64,000 nt of DNA from Peteryoungia wuzhouensis (GTDB taxonomy: Bacteria > Pseudomonadota > Alphaproteobacteria > Rhizobiales > Rhizobiaceae): positions 212,191 to 276,190 of the forward strand of contig NZ_QJRY01000008.1 of assembly GCF_003205195.1 (NCBI RefSeq). Reading direction: 5' to 3'. Under the pieces are notes generated by a model, which worked only from the letters and a program-made list of their open reading frames with translations, was not told the origin of the DNA and did no database searches. This document shows positions 27,534-38,186 of this stretch, piece after piece (within the stretch, counting starts at the first letter, position 1; each line of letters begins with the position of its first letter). Made by a program: the position numbers and the translations under genes.

Positions 27534-28556
27534 ATGACCGATGCCGTTCTTCCGCTTGCGCTGAGCCAGGGCGATCCCTCGGGTATTGGTCCCGATATTG
27601 CCTTGCAAGCGTTTGCGCATCGGGCGGCGCTTGATCTGCCGGCCTTTCTCTATATCGGCGATCCGGAGGTCCTGAAGGTTCGCGCCCGTCAGCTCGACAT
27701 GAGCGTCTCCATCGCTGAAACCGATTGCGAGGGCGCGACCGCCCTGTTCGCGGACGCGCTGCCCGTCCTCCCTCTGCCGACCGGGAGCGACGTACTTGCC
27801 GGCAAGCCGCATGTCGCGAATGCGCGCGGCACGATCGCCGCGATCGAGACGGCGGTGCAACTCACCCTCTCCGGCAAGACGCGCGCCGTTGTTACCAATC
27901 CGATTGCCAAGTCCGTGCTCTACGAAGCGGGTTTCGGCTTTCCCGGTCACACCGAATTTCTGGCCGATCTTGCGGCAAGGGCAACGGGGCAGCCGTTTGT
28001 TCCTGTCATGATGCTGGCCGGACCGAAGCTCCGCGCCGTACCTGTGACCATTCACATCCCGATCAAGGACGTGCCGGGGGCACTGACGGAAGACTCGATC
28101 GTCGAGACCTGCCGGATCGTCGCTGCGGATCTGACCAGCCGTTTCGGCCTCGCACATCCGCGCCTGGCCGTGGCCGGTCTCAATCCGCATGCGGGCGAAG
28201 GTGGCGCGATCGGCACCGAGGACGAGGATCTCATCCGTCCGGCGCTCCGTCGCCTGCGCGATGCCGGGATCGATGCTTTCGGCCCTTTGCCGGCCGATAC
28301 CATGTTCCATGACGAAGCGCGAACACGCTATGATGTGGCGATCTGCATGTATCATGATCAGGCCCTGATCCCCGCCAAGGCGCTTGGGTTCGACGATAGC
28401 GTGAATGTTACGCTCGGCCTCCCCTTCATCCGCACGTCGCCCGACCACGGCACGGCCTTCGGCCTGGCCGGCACCGGGCTTGCCCGCGAGCAGAGCCTCG
28501 TGGCGGCACTCAAAATGGCGGACGCCATGAGCCGTTTCTCGAAAGACAGAACCTGA
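27534..28556 (+). CDS. pdxA: 4-hydroxythreonine-4-phosphate dehydrogenase
   Basis: 340 residues from the ATG at 27534, preceded by GGAAGG; a GTG at 27513 overlapping the surA stop is an alternative. PdxA oxidises 4-phosphohydroxy-L-threonine with NAD in pyridoxal 5'-phosphate synthesis. Seen: [17 protein letters not shown], the metal-binding histidines in [11 protein letters not shown] and PLPADTMFH, and [16 protein letters not shown] with [16 protein letters not shown]. Complete. Confidence 0.96.
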   Translation: MTDAVLPLALSQGDPSGIGPDIALQAFAHRAALDLPAFLYIGDPEVLKVRARQLDMSVSIAETDCEGATALFADALPVLPLPTGSDVLAGKPHVANARGTIAAIETAVQLTLSGKTRAVVTNPIAKSVLYEAGFGFPGHTEFLADLAARATGQPFVPVMMLAGPKLRAVPVTIHIPIKDVPGALTEDSIVETCRIVAADLTSRFGLAHPRLAVAGLNPHAGEGGAIGTEDEDLIRPALRRLRDAGIDAFGPLPADTMFHDEARTRYDVAICMYHDQALIPAKALGFDDSVNVTLGLPFIRTSPDHGTAFGLAGTGLAREQSLVAALKMADAMSRFSKDRT

Positions 28557-29383
28557 TGGCTGCCCTTGACGGATTGCCGCCGCTGCGGGACGTGATCGCG
28601 CGGCATGGGCTGGATGCGAAGAAATCGCTCGGCCAGAATTTCATTCTCGACCTCAACCTGACCCAGAAGGTCGCCCGCACTGCCGGGTCACTGGAAGGCG
28701 CCACGGTGTTCGAGATCGGACCGGGGCCTGGCGGCCTGACGCGGGCGATCCTGGCGCTTGGTGCAGCCAAGGTTGTCGCCGTGGAGCGCGACGCCCGCTG
28801 CCTTGCCGCTCTGGCGGAGGTCCAGGCACATTATCCGGGCCGACTCGAGGTGATCGAAGGCGACGCGCTGAAGACCGATTTCGAAGCGCTTGCCGATGGC
28901 AAGCCGGTCAAGATCATCGCCAACCTGCCCTACAACGTCGGCACGCAACTGCTGGTGAACTGGCTCTTGCCACGTCAATGGCCCCCCTTCTGGTCGTCGC
29001 TCACTCTGATGTTCCAGAAAGAGGTCGGCCAGCGGATCGTCGCCCAGGAGGACGACAACCATTACGGCCGGCTCGGTGTCTTGTGTGGCTGGCGCACGGA
29101 AGCGCATATGGCCTTCGACATTCCGCCGCAGGCATTTACGCCGCCACCGAAAGTCACCTCAACAGTCGTTCATCTCGAACCGCGTCTGACACCGCTCCCC
29201 TGCGATCCCGCAAAGCTCGAGCGCGTGACGACTGCAGCCTTCGGCCAGAGGCGCAAGATGCTGCGGCAGAGTGTCAAGTCGATCGGCGGCGAGGCTCTGC
29301 TCGCCCGGGCCGATATCGCCCCTCAACGCCGCGCCGAAACGCTCAGCGTCGAGGAATTCTGCCGGCTCGCCAACCTGCTGTGA
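28556..29383 (+). CDS. rsmA: 16S rRNA (adenine1518-N6/adenine1519-N6)-dimethyltransferase
   Basis: 275 residues; start and pdxA stop overlap as TGATG. RsmA (KsgA) dimethylates two adenines in helix 45 late in small subunit assembly. Motifs: [11 protein letters not shown] at the N-terminus, the SAM site [11 protein letters not shown], the acidic VVAVERD, and the catalytic NLPYN. The C-terminal helical domain is complete. Confidence 0.97.
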   Translation: MAALDGLPPLRDVIARHGLDAKKSLGQNFILDLNLTQKVARTAGSLEGATVFEIGPGPGGLTRAILALGAAKVVAVERDARCLAALAEVQAHYPGRLEVIEGDALKTDFEALADGKPVKIIANLPYNVGTQLLVNWLLPRQWPPFWSSLTLMFQKEVGQRIVAQEDDNHYGRLGVLCGWRTEAHMAFDIPPQAFTPPPKVTSTVVHLEPRLTPLPCDPAKLERVTTAAFGQRRKMLRQSVKSIGGEALLARADIAPQRRAETLSVEEFCRLANLL

Positions 29384-29391
29384 GAAGCCGT

Positions 29392-31584
29392 TCAGGCTGC
29401 CTGACGGGCAGCTCTACCGCCCGCCTTTTCGTTCGGCAGCCGGAACAGTGCAATCTGGGCGTTGAGCCGGTCAGCTTCCGTCGCGACGCTTGAGGTTGCC
29501 GCGCTCGCCTCCTCGACCATGGCGGCATTCTGTTGCGTCACCTGGTCCATCTGGCTCACCGCCTGACTGATCTCCTCAAGCGCTGCCTTCTGCTGGTGCG
29601 CGGACGAGACGATGGCCGCCACGCGATCGTTGATCTTCAGCACGTGGTCCTCGATACCCCGTAGTGTCTCGCCGGTTTCCCGAACGAGACGGACGCCGGC
29701 CTCCACTTCCTGCGCGGAACGGGAGATCAGTGCCTTGATCTCGCGTGCTGCCGTGGCGGAACGCTGGGCGAGTTCGCGAACCTCCTGGGCGACGACCGCA
29801 AAACCTCGACCGCTTTCCCCTGCCCTTGCCGCCTCAACGCCGGCATTCAGGGCGAGAAGGTTGGTCTGGAAGGCAATCTCGTCGATAACACCGATGATCT
29901 GGCCGATCTGACCCGACGAGTGCTCGATATGATGCATGGCCTTCACCGTGTCGCTGACAACGGCACCGGAGCGCTGTGCCGTCTGGGTCGCCTCACGCAC
30001 CAGGTTACCGGCCTCGTCTGCCCGTTGGGCAGCGCTGCCGATTGCGGTGGTGATTTCGTTGATGGAGGCGGCCGCCTCCTCAAGCGCCGCCGCCTGACGC
30101 TCGGTCCGGCGCGCGAGATCATCTGCAGCCAGTTGCAGCTCTTGCGAGCCTCCATGCAGATGACCGGTGCTCTGGCGAATGGTCGCCATGATTCCGCAGA
30201 GCCGCTCCATGGAACCATTGAAATTGGTTCTGAGGGCATCCAGGCTCTCGGCAAACGGGCGTTCGAGACGGAAGCCGATTTCGCCGCTCGATAGCGCATC
30301 CAGACCCTCGGCGAGCTGTTCGACGGCATAGGCGATCTCCGCGGCACGCTCAGCGCGCTCCTGCTCGGCTGCCATTTCGGCAAGACGCTTGATCCTTGCA
30401 GCCTCCTCCTGTTCGGCAATGTCCTTCAGCATCCGTTCCCTGGCAAGGGCAATGTAACGGCCGACCGCCGACCCCATCTGGCCAATCTCGTCCTTGCTGT
30501 CGGAGCGAATGAGATCCACCTCGATCTCGCCTGCCGCCAGTTTGTGCATGGTCCGGGTGAGCAGACGCAAAGGGCGCACGACGGTCAGCGAGAGCGAAAT
30601 CGCGAAGAAGCAGGCGATTGCGAGGACACCACCGGTGATGCCGCCAACCTTGAGCAGATGATGGTATTCACCGTCGGCGATCGCCTGGCTGTCTGCAACG
30701 ATTGCCGCCAGGGTCTCGTTTTCCAGCTCCTTCAGGCGCTCGATCCGTCTGGCCGAACGTTCGAGCCATTCCTGATCGTTGAAGCCGGTGAAATCCGCTG
30801 TCAGGCCTGCCTTCATCATCGCAGAACGGATCTTTTCAACCGCATCGGCATCAGGGGTATGCAGCGACGCGGCATAGTGCTCGCGGTCGCCGTCTGGGAT
30901 GAGATCGAGATACTGATCGATAAGGGTCTTCTGCGACCCGAACATGCCGATGAAATCGAGGTAGTGGGCTTCGTCGAACCTGCCCTCGGCAAGGAAGCTG
31001 TGGCCGAGATTGCGCTCCTGCCCCGCCACTTCCTTGGCATTCATCAGCAGGCTGTAGGCCATCATCTTGCCCACGACGCCCTTGGCGCCGGCTTCCAGCG
31101 AAAACTCCTGGGAGATCTTCATCAGGTTGCGCACGAGCACGGTGTAGTAGGTGAACGTTTCTGTCTGGGAGATGCCGAGGGTATCGACCTTCGAGCGGAT
31201 CGCGGTGAGCTCGGCGAGTATCTGCTCCAGCCCCTGCTCGTGGCGCGTCAACGTTGGATCGCCCTCTGCGAGAATGTCCGACCTGATCTTCGCCACATGG
31301 CCCACGCCCGCATCAACGGCAGTGCGCGCATTTGCCAGCTCGGTGCGATGCTGCGTCCCCTTGGTCGCCAGCACGCCAACAGCTTCGGCACGTTCGGACT
31401 GGAGCGAGTGGACCAGATCCCCGAGAATTCCGAGATCTTCGCTCACCACGCCCAGTTCGCGGGCGTTCATGTAGGCAAGATAGGTGCTGTTGATCTCGAC
31501 ATAGGCAAGGCCTGCCAAGGCGAGCAGTGGAACGGCGAGGGCGAAAGCAAGACGCCAGGTTACCGAGATGTCGGTCAAGCGCAT
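29392..31584 (-). CDS. Methyl-accepting chemotaxis protein with NIT-type sensor domain
   Basis: 730 residues from the ATG read at 31582-31584 ([20 protein letters not shown]), chosen because the paralogue at 34.3-36.5 kb begins at the same point. Order: membrane segment 1 (about 11-30), periplasmic sensor (about 40-310) with the NIT-domain hallmark [21 protein letters not shown], membrane segment 2 (about 315-338), HAMP, a coiled coil, and the signalling tip [41 protein letters not shown]. The NIT domain is named for nitrate/nitrite sensing, but ligands vary. No C-terminal CheR pentapeptide. It would signal to CheA/CheW encoded elsewhere. Confidence 0.93.
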   Translation of the reverse strand: MRLTDISVTWRLAFALAVPLLALAGLAYVEINSTYLAYMNARELGVVSEDLGILGDLVHSLQSERAEAVGVLATKGTQHRTELANARTAVDAGVGHVAKIRSDILAEGDPTLTRHEQGLEQILAELTAIRSKVDTLGISQTETFTYYTVLVRNLMKISQEFSLEAGAKGVVGKMMAYSLLMNAKEVAGQERNLGHSFLAEGRFDEAHYLDFIGMFGSQKTLIDQYLDLIPDGDREHYAASLHTPDADAVEKIRSAMMKAGLTADFTGFNDQEWLERSARRIERLKELENETLAAIVADSQAIADGEYHHLLKVGGITGGVLAIACFFAISLSLTVVRPLRLLTRTMHKLAAGEIEVDLIRSDSKDEIGQMGSAVGRYIALARERMLKDIAEQEEAARIKRLAEMAAEQERAERAAEIAYAVEQLAEGLDALSSGEIGFRLERPFAESLDALRTNFNGSMERLCGIMATIRQSTGHLHGGSQELQLAADDLARRTERQAAALEEAAASINEITTAIGSAAQRADEAGNLVREATQTAQRSGAVVSDTVKAMHHIEHSSGQIGQIIGVIDEIAFQTNLLALNAGVEAARAGESGRGFAVVAQEVRELAQRSATAAREIKALISRSAQEVEAGVRLVRETGETLRGIEDHVLKINDRVAAIVSSAHQQKAALEEISQAVSQMDQVTQQNAAMVEEASAATSSVATEADRLNAQIALFRLPNEKAGGRAARQAA

Positions 31585-31726
31585 TTCTGTCTCCAGATCA
31601 GCCTGTGCATGTCGGTGCGACACGCAACTTTAACGGCAGCTGGAGAATGAGACAGAAGCGGTTAAATATTAGCTACGAATAACTTATGCAACTTATACAA
31701 TGCTAAATTTCAGCCATTCACCCGTG

Positions 31727-32638
31727 TCAGGACGACTGACGTTCTGCGGCACCCGTCTCATCCTGCAACCACGCACGGAGCTGCATGACGGCGCCTTGCT
31801 CCGATCCGCCCAGCAACCAGTAACCTCTGTCCGGAACCTCGACGCATTCACCGGCCGGTACGAGCAGACCTGCCTCCAGGAATTGATCGATGACGCCGAG
31901 CCAGCCCAGCGCCATGCCCTGCCCACCCAGAGCGGCCTGCACGACCATGGCATAGGTGTTGAAGCGCAGGTCGCCGGGTACGCTTCCCGGCTCCAGAGAG
32001 GTTCCAGCGGCGGCGGCATAGGATCTCCAATCCAGCCAGGGCGACCCTGGCTCCGCTTCGAGATGAATGCGGGGGGCATCAGCCACGGCAGAGCCGTCGT
32101 CCTGCGTCCATCGCGCCAGCAGCGCCGGTGCGCAGACAGGCACGACGCGTTCCGGCATGAGCAGCATGGCAGCGCCGGCGAAATCTGCACGAGCGCCAAA
32201 GGCCACCGCGAGATCACCTTCCTCCTGCCAGTCGGATGCGAGGCGTTGGGAGGCGACAATCTGCAGGTCGATCTGCGGATGCGCCTGGCGAAAGCCTGGC
32301 ATTCTGGGAATCAGCCAGAGGCTCGAAAAGGCATAGTCGGTGACAAGACGGATCACCGGGCGACGGCGGCCCCGGCGGATGTCACGCTCGAGCGTGTCGA
32401 CATCACGCACCGTCCGCTCGGCAATCTGGAGCAGCCGGCGCCCCTCGTCCGTGAGGCTCACACCCCGATGCAGACGCTTGAGCAAGGGAACACCGAAGCG
32501 CTGTTCAAGCAAGCGGACCTGATAGCTGACTGCCGGCTGGCTCAGCCCCATGGCTTCTGCTGCGGCCGAGAGGGAACCTCGTCGTGCGACTTCGACCAGA
32601 AGTCTCATCCAGCCCAGATACACCGGCGCCTCAGCCAT
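31727..32638 (-). CDS. LysR family transcriptional regulator
   Basis: 303 residues. N-terminal winged helix: LLVEVARRGSLSAAAEAMGLSQPAVSYQVRLLEQRFG (about 13-49), then the linker helix and a two-lobed substrate-binding domain (VIRLVTDYAFSSLWLIPRM onward). It resembles the GcvA-type subgroup. It is divergent from the choline-sulfatase gene with 99 bases between, so control of betC in response to a choline-related ligand is the natural inference. Confidence 0.92.
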   Translation of the reverse strand: MAEAPVYLGWMRLLVEVARRGSLSAAAEAMGLSQPAVSYQVRLLEQRFGVPLLKRLHRGVSLTDEGRRLLQIAERTVRDVDTLERDIRRGRRRPVIRLVTDYAFSSLWLIPRMPGFRQAHPQIDLQIVASQRLASDWQEEGDLAVAFGARADFAGAAMLLMPERVVPVCAPALLARWTQDDGSAVADAPRIHLEAEPGSPWLDWRSYAAAAGTSLEPGSVPGDLRFNTYAMVVQAALGGQGMALGWLGVIDQFLEAGLLVPAGECVEVPDRGYWLLGGSEQGAVMQLRAWLQDETGAAERQSS

Positions 32639-32737
32639 CCAAATTCCTTATACCATGCATCAAAAAACTACGACTACACAGCCATTGGCTCTCCCTCTTC
32701 AATAAGCCCAGACAATATCAAGGCAAAGGGGAAATCC
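32639..32737. promoter_or_regulatory. LysR/betC divergent promoter region
   Basis: This 99-base AT-rich gap separates the divergent LysR and betC starts and should hold the LysR operator and both promoters. The betC ribosome site is AAAGGGGA at about 32726. I could not single out one T-N11-A site with confidence. Confidence 0.45.
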
Positions 32738-34255
32738 ATGACTGAACGCCCGAACATCCTGATCCTGATGGTGGACCAGTTCAACGGCACCTTCTTTCCC
32801 GACGGACCGGCGGATTTTCTCCATGCACCGCATCTGAAATCGCTGGCTGACCGGTCCGTCCGCTTTGCCAATGCCTATACGGCGAGCCCGCTCTGCGCAC
32901 CGGCGCGCGCCTCCTTCATGTCGGGGCAATTGCCGAGCCGCACGCGGGTCTATGACAATGCGGCGGAATTCGCCTCGGATATCCCGACTTTTGCGCACCA
33001 TCTGCGCGCGGCGGGCTATCAGACCAGCCTGTCCGGCAAAATGCATTTCGTCGGGCCAGACCAGTTGCACGGCTTCGAGGAACGGTTGACGACGGACATC
33101 TACCCCGCCGATTTCGGCTGGACGCCGGACTATCGCAAACCCGGCGAGCGGATCGACTGGTGGTATCACAATCTTGGCTCCGTGACCGGCGCCGGTGTCG
33201 CCGAGATCACCAACCAGATGGAGTATGACGACGAGGTTGCCTACAACGCCACCCGCCGGCTCTACGACCTGTCACGCGGCCATGACGAACGGCCGTGGTG
33301 CCTGACAGTGAGTTTCACCCATCCGCACGACCCTTATGTGGCGCGGCGCAAGTACTGGGATCTCTATGAAGACTGCCCGGCGCTTGATCCGACGGTGCCG
33401 GCGATTCCCTATGACGAGCAGGATACGCATTCACAGCGCCTGATGGACGCCTGCGACCACACCGCTTTCGACATCACCGACGAACAGATCCGCCGGGCGC
33501 GGCAGGGCTATTTCGCCAATATCTCCTATGTCGACGACAAAATCGGCGAGATCCTCGACGTGCTGGAGCGGACGCGCATGGCGGACAATACCGTCATCCT
33601 CTTCGTCTCCGACCATGGCGACATGCTGGGCGAGCGCGGTCTGTGGTTCAAGATGAATTTCTTCGAGGGATCGGCCCGCGTGCCGCTGATGATCTCGGTT
33701 CCCGGCATCGAGGGACGGCTGGTGACGACGCCGGTCTCGACGCTCGACGTGACGCCGACGGTCGCTGGCCTCGCCGGCATCGACATCTCGACGCTTGCCG
33801 ATTGGACCGATGGCGAAGACCTGATGCCGCTGGCCAAGGGGACTGGCACTCGCGGAATGGTGCCGATGGAATATGCGGCCGAGGGCACGGTCAGCCCCAT
33901 GGTCGGCCTGCGCGACGCCCGCTACAAGCTGACGCTCTGCCAGGCAGACGCGCCGATCCTGGTCGATCTGGAGGCAGACCCTTATGAACTCGAAAACCTG
34001 GCCGACGCGCCTTCCGCCCAATCGGTGTTCAATCGGCTTGCCGACGAGGCGCGGTCACGCTGGGATCTGACGAAATTCGACGCGGCCGTGCGCGAAAGCC
34101 AGGCGCGCCGGCATGTGGTTTATCAGGCGCTGCGCAACGGTGCCTATTTCCCCTGGGACTACCAGCCGCTGCAGAAGGCGTCCGAGCGCTATATGCGCAA
34201 CCATATGGATCTCAACATCCTGGAAGAGAGTCAGCGTTTTCCGAGGGGGGAGTGA
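32738..34255 (+). CDS. betC: Choline-sulfatase
   Basis: 505 residues from the ATG at 32738. Sulfatase family; the formylglycine site C-x-P-x-R is Cys53-Ala-Pro-Ala-Arg57 within PLCAPARASFMSG, with metal ligands in MVDQFN and FVSDHGDMLGE. Length, the WWYHNLGSVTG segment and the C-terminal RRHVVYQALRNGAYFPWDYQPLQ region are those of rhizobial BetC, which releases choline and sulfate from choline-O-sulfate. The usual betI/betB/betA genes for glycine betaine synthesis are not next to it. Cytosolic, no signal peptide. A formylglycine-generating or other maturase is not in the window. Confidence 0.92.
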   Translation: MTERPNILILMVDQFNGTFFPDGPADFLHAPHLKSLADRSVRFANAYTASPLCAPARASFMSGQLPSRTRVYDNAAEFASDIPTFAHHLRAAGYQTSLSGKMHFVGPDQLHGFEERLTTDIYPADFGWTPDYRKPGERIDWWYHNLGSVTGAGVAEITNQMEYDDEVAYNATRRLYDLSRGHDERPWCLTVSFTHPHDPYVARRKYWDLYEDCPALDPTVPAIPYDEQDTHSQRLMDACDHTAFDITDEQIRRARQGYFANISYVDDKIGEILDVLERTRMADNTVILFVSDHGDMLGERGLWFKMNFFEGSARVPLMISVPGIEGRLVTTPVSTLDVTPTVAGLAGIDISTLADWTDGEDLMPLAKGTGTRGMVPMEYAAEGTVSPMVGLRDARYKLTLCQADAPILVDLEADPYELENLADAPSAQSVFNRLADEARSRWDLTKFDAAVRESQARRHVVYQALRNGAYFPWDYQPLQKASERYMRNHMDLNILEESQRFPRGE

Positions 34256-34258
34256 AGG

Positions 34259-34300
34259 TCACCGTATCTGGCAGTCGGTCGCGAGCGCCAGATACGGTGA
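34259..34300. terminator. 14-bp perfect inverted repeat between convergent betC and chemoreceptor genes
   Basis: TCACCGTATCTGGC (34259-34272) and GCCAGATACGGTGA (34287-34300) pair perfectly around a 14-base spacer. It lies between two convergent stop codons. There is no T-run on either strand, so it is either a rho-independent-like bidirectional stop of low strength or an RNA-stabilising hairpin. Confidence 0.5.
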
Positions 34301-34325
34301 GCCGATGTAGAGGCTGCGGCGGCCC

Positions 34326-36506
34326 TCAGGCCGCCCGCCGGCCGTGCTCTTTACGGCCGCCACCGCGGAAGATGTCGACCTGTTCACTGAGACGATGGGC
34401 TTCCGTTCCGAGCGAATGGGTGGCAGCGGTCGCCTCCTCGACCATTGCCGCATTTTGCTGCGTCACCTGATCCATCTGGTTCATCGCGGCATTGATTTCA
34501 CTGATCGAGGCCGACTGTTCACGCGATGCACGGACTATTTCCACGACGTCCTGATTGATCCGCGAGACATTCGCCTCGATCTGCCGCAGGGCCCGACCCG
34601 TTTCACCAACCAGTTCGACGCCGAGTTGCACTTCCTTGCTCGATCTCTGGATCAATGCCTTGATCTCCCTCGCAGCTGTCGCCGACCTTTGCGCGAGTTC
34701 GCGGACTTCCTGGGCGACGACGGCGAAGCCCTTTCCGGCCTCTCCGGCCCGGGCCGCCTCAACACCCGCATTGAGTGCCAGAAGGTTGGTCTGGAAAGCG
34801 ATCTCGTCGATGACGCTGATGATCTGCCCGATCTGCCCCGAAGACTGTTCGATCTGAGAAATGGCCTCCACCGTGTTGGCGACGACCGTGCCCGACTGCA
34901 TGGCATCGGCCGCTGTGGTCTGCACCAGATTGCCAACCGATTCGGCTCTCTTGCTCGATTGGGCCAAGTTCGACGTCACCTCGCTGAGAGACGCTGAGGC
35001 CTGCTCCAGAGCTGCGGCCTGACGCTCTGTACGTTGAGCGAGTTCATCCGCAGAGCTACGCAGTTCATCCGATCCGCTCTTGATGGTATCGGAACTCTGG
35101 GCAATCGTTTCAACGACCGAGTGCAGCGTGCTCATCGAGTTGTTGAAATCGGTCCTCAGACGCTCCAGTTCGCCTGCGAAAGGATGCTGGGCACGGTAGT
35201 TAGTCTCGCCGCGCGCCAAGGCTGCCAAACCGGCCGCCAGTTCGCCAACCGCATAGGCAATTTCCGCCGCTCGCTCGGCGCGTTCCTGTTCTGCGGCCCG
35301 TTCGCGGGCACGCTTATCCGCCTCGATCTTTTCCTGTTCATCACGCTCCCGCTCAGCCTTCGCCTTGCTGTTGGCCACGCAATGACGGATGGCTTGCCCC
35401 ATGCGCCCGACCTCATCATTGCCTTCGCTGTGGATCAGATGGACATCGATCTCGTCGCGCGACAGGCGCTCGACCGCTTCGGTGAGCATACCGATCGGCC
35501 GGATGACCGTGTAGGACAAGGAGCTGGCAAACGAGATCGTCAGGACGAAACCGGCAAGAACCGACCCGCCGACTGTCATCAGACGCCACCAGGCTGCATC
35601 AGCCCGTGTTGCAGCATCGGCCGCGATCGCCTCAACAACCGCCGTCTCCACCTGCTTCATCAGGTCGATCTGCTTGGTTGCGAGAGCGAACCAGGCGCCG
35701 GCATCCAGACCGGACAAAGAACTGGAAATTCCGCCTGCGATGAGTTGCTGGCGGAATTCTTCGAGCTGTGAAAGCCCATCTCCTGCCAGTGTCTTCTGGT
35801 AGCTGTCGCGCTGTTCGGGCGGCATGAGTTTCAGGAACTTGGCGATGAGCTCACGCTGGGCTCCGCCCAGACCGACAAACGCCATGAAGCGCTTCGGGTC
35901 GAAGGCGCCGGCCGTGATGAAGCCATTGCCCATTCCGCGCTCCTGGCCGGCCAGTTCCTTGGCATTTATGATCAGGCCATGCGCGACCAATGCATTGGCG
36001 GTCCCCTCTGGCGAATGCGGGAGCGAATAATCCTGTGCCAGGGTCATGAGATCGGCAATCGATGCGGTGTAGTAGGCAAAGGCTTCCGGACCGGTCAGCG
36101 CCAGACCGTCGATGCCGGCGCGGTTCTGCGCCAGCTTTTCCAGATCGGCAGACACCGCCTCGGCCTCAACCGCAAGCACGGTATCCGTCACCTTGATCTG
36201 CGCCAGCACATCCACGACTGCCTGCGTTTCCTGCGTGGTATTGGTCCGCGCAGCCTGCAACGCATCCTTGTTCTTGGTGCCCTTGGAGCCAAGGAAACCC
36301 GCCGTCAGCCCTCGCTCGACCTGGAGATCATGGACGAGATCACCGATGTGGCCAATCTCTGCAGCGACCGACACCATATTGTCGGCCTGGGAGTAATCCC
36401 TGATGGCACTGAGGACCTCAACGCCTGCCAATGTAGCAGTTGCGACAAGGGGAACCGCCAGTGCGGCCAGAAGACGCCACTTTATTGAAACATCGATGAC
36501 CCGCAT
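34326..36506 (-). CDS. Methyl-accepting chemotaxis protein with NIT-type sensor domain (paralogue)
   Basis: 726 residues from the ATG read at 36504-36506 ([20 protein letters not shown]). Same plan as the receptor at 29.4-31.6 kb: membrane segment, periplasmic NIT domain with [20 protein letters not shown] and GSKGTKNK, second membrane segment near residue 320, HAMP, and the signalling tip [32 protein letters not shown]. The N-terminal NIT signature ERG is better kept here than in the other copy. Both receptors probably arose by duplication and flank the LysR-betC pair. Ligand unknown. Confidence 0.93.
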   Translation of the reverse strand: MRVIDVSIKWRLLAALAVPLVATATLAGVEVLSAIRDYSQADNMVSVAAEIGHIGDLVHDLQVERGLTAGFLGSKGTKNKDALQAARTNTTQETQAVVDVLAQIKVTDTVLAVEAEAVSADLEKLAQNRAGIDGLALTGPEAFAYYTASIADLMTLAQDYSLPHSPEGTANALVAHGLIINAKELAGQERGMGNGFITAGAFDPKRFMAFVGLGGAQRELIAKFLKLMPPEQRDSYQKTLAGDGLSQLEEFRQQLIAGGISSSLSGLDAGAWFALATKQIDLMKQVETAVVEAIAADAATRADAAWWRLMTVGGSVLAGFVLTISFASSLSYTVIRPIGMLTEAVERLSRDEIDVHLIHSEGNDEVGRMGQAIRHCVANSKAKAERERDEQEKIEADKRARERAAEQERAERAAEIAYAVGELAAGLAALARGETNYRAQHPFAGELERLRTDFNNSMSTLHSVVETIAQSSDTIKSGSDELRSSADELAQRTERQAAALEQASASLSEVTSNLAQSSKRAESVGNLVQTTAADAMQSGTVVANTVEAISQIEQSSGQIGQIISVIDEIAFQTNLLALNAGVEAARAGEAGKGFAVVAQEVRELAQRSATAAREIKALIQRSSKEVQLGVELVGETGRALRQIEANVSRINQDVVEIVRASREQSASISEINAAMNQMDQVTQQNAAMVEEATAATHSLGTEAHRLSEQVDIFRGGGRKEHGRRAA

Positions 36507-36622
36507 GTCCAACCTTTCAGCTCGCGCGAAAAAACACTTTTCAACGCAACACCCTAAAAGGTTGTCGTTAATTTTAGCTAAAGCTTACTCGCCAATAAAT
36601 TGCTTTCCCGGGCGCGTAAAAA

Positions 36623-37270
<648 letters not shown>

Positions 37271-37273
37271 GGA

Positions 37274-38164
37274 CTACTCCAGATTCTGTACCTGTTCGCG
37301 GAACTGGTCGATGACGACCTTCAACTCGATGCCGGCGGCAGTGACCGCGACGGCATTGGATTTGGAACAGATAGTATTTGATTCGCGGTTAAATTCCTGC
37401 GCCAGGAAATCGAGTTTGCGGCCGACGGGACCGCCGACCGACAACAATTCGCGGGCGGCCGTCACATGCGCCTTCAGCCGGTCGATTTCCTCGCGCAGGT
37501 CCGCCTTGGTGGCGATCAACGCGATCTCCTGATGCAAGCGGTCGCGGTCGAGGCCTGACGTCGTATCCATCAGGCCGGCGAGCTGCGCTTCCAGCCGGCG
37601 GGCGATCTCTTCCGGCGAGCGGGAGGGGTCGGCCTCGATCTGCAGGGCCAGCGTCTCGATGCGGGTAATCTGATCTTCGAGGATGGCGCGCAACGCCGCC
37701 CCTTCCGTCTCGCGCATGGTCGCAAGCGCCGTCACGGCCTCGCCGAGGCCGGCCAGGATATCGGCGTCGCGTCGGGTCACCGCATCTTCGTCGTCCACTG
37801 CCTCGCGCATGTCGACGAGACCACGGATCGAGAGCAGCGTATCGAGCCTGAGCGGCGCCGGGTCGAGCACATCGGGACCGAGCTGGTCGCGCAGCGCCAG
37901 CACGGCATTCAGGGCATCGTGGTTGAGCACCGCCTCGACCCGGTTCTCGCTGACGGACAGCGAGAGGCCGACCTGGAGGTTGCCGCGCGCCAGGCGCTCG
38001 CCGACGAGACGTCGAAGGTCGGTTTCCAGGTATTCCTGGCCCTGGGGCAGACGCGAGCGGATGTCGAGGCCCTTGCCGTTCACCGAGCGCAGTTCCCAGG
38101 CCCATCGGTAGCGCCCGGACGTGCCTTCGACCCGGGCGAAGCCCGTCATGGATTGCAGTGTCAT
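37274..38164 (-). CDS. yicC: YicC/YloC family endoribonuclease
   Basis: 296 residues. Begins SMTGFARVEG and has WELRSVNGKGLDIRSRLP and the C-terminal signature EFNRESNTICSKSNA of the YicC_N/DUF1732 family. E. coli YicC is an endoribonuclease linked to RyhB decay, and the family is stationary-phase related. Neighbour gmk is a conserved association across bacteria. Confidence 0.93.
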   Translation of the reverse strand: MTLQSMTGFARVEGTSGRYRWAWELRSVNGKGLDIRSRLPQGQEYLETDLRRLVGERLARGNLQVGLSLSVSENRVEAVLNHDALNAVLALRDQLGPDVLDPAPLRLDTLLSIRGLVDMREAVDDEDAVTRRDADILAGLGEAVTALATMRETEGAALRAILEDQITRIETLALQIEADPSRSPEEIARRLEAQLAGLMDTTSGLDRDRLHQEIALIATKADLREEIDRLKAHVTAARELLSVGGPVGRKLDFLAQEFNRESNTICSKSNAVAVTAAGIELKVVIDQFREQVQNLE

Positions 38165-38186
38165 AACCCGGCCCCCTCGGCCTATA

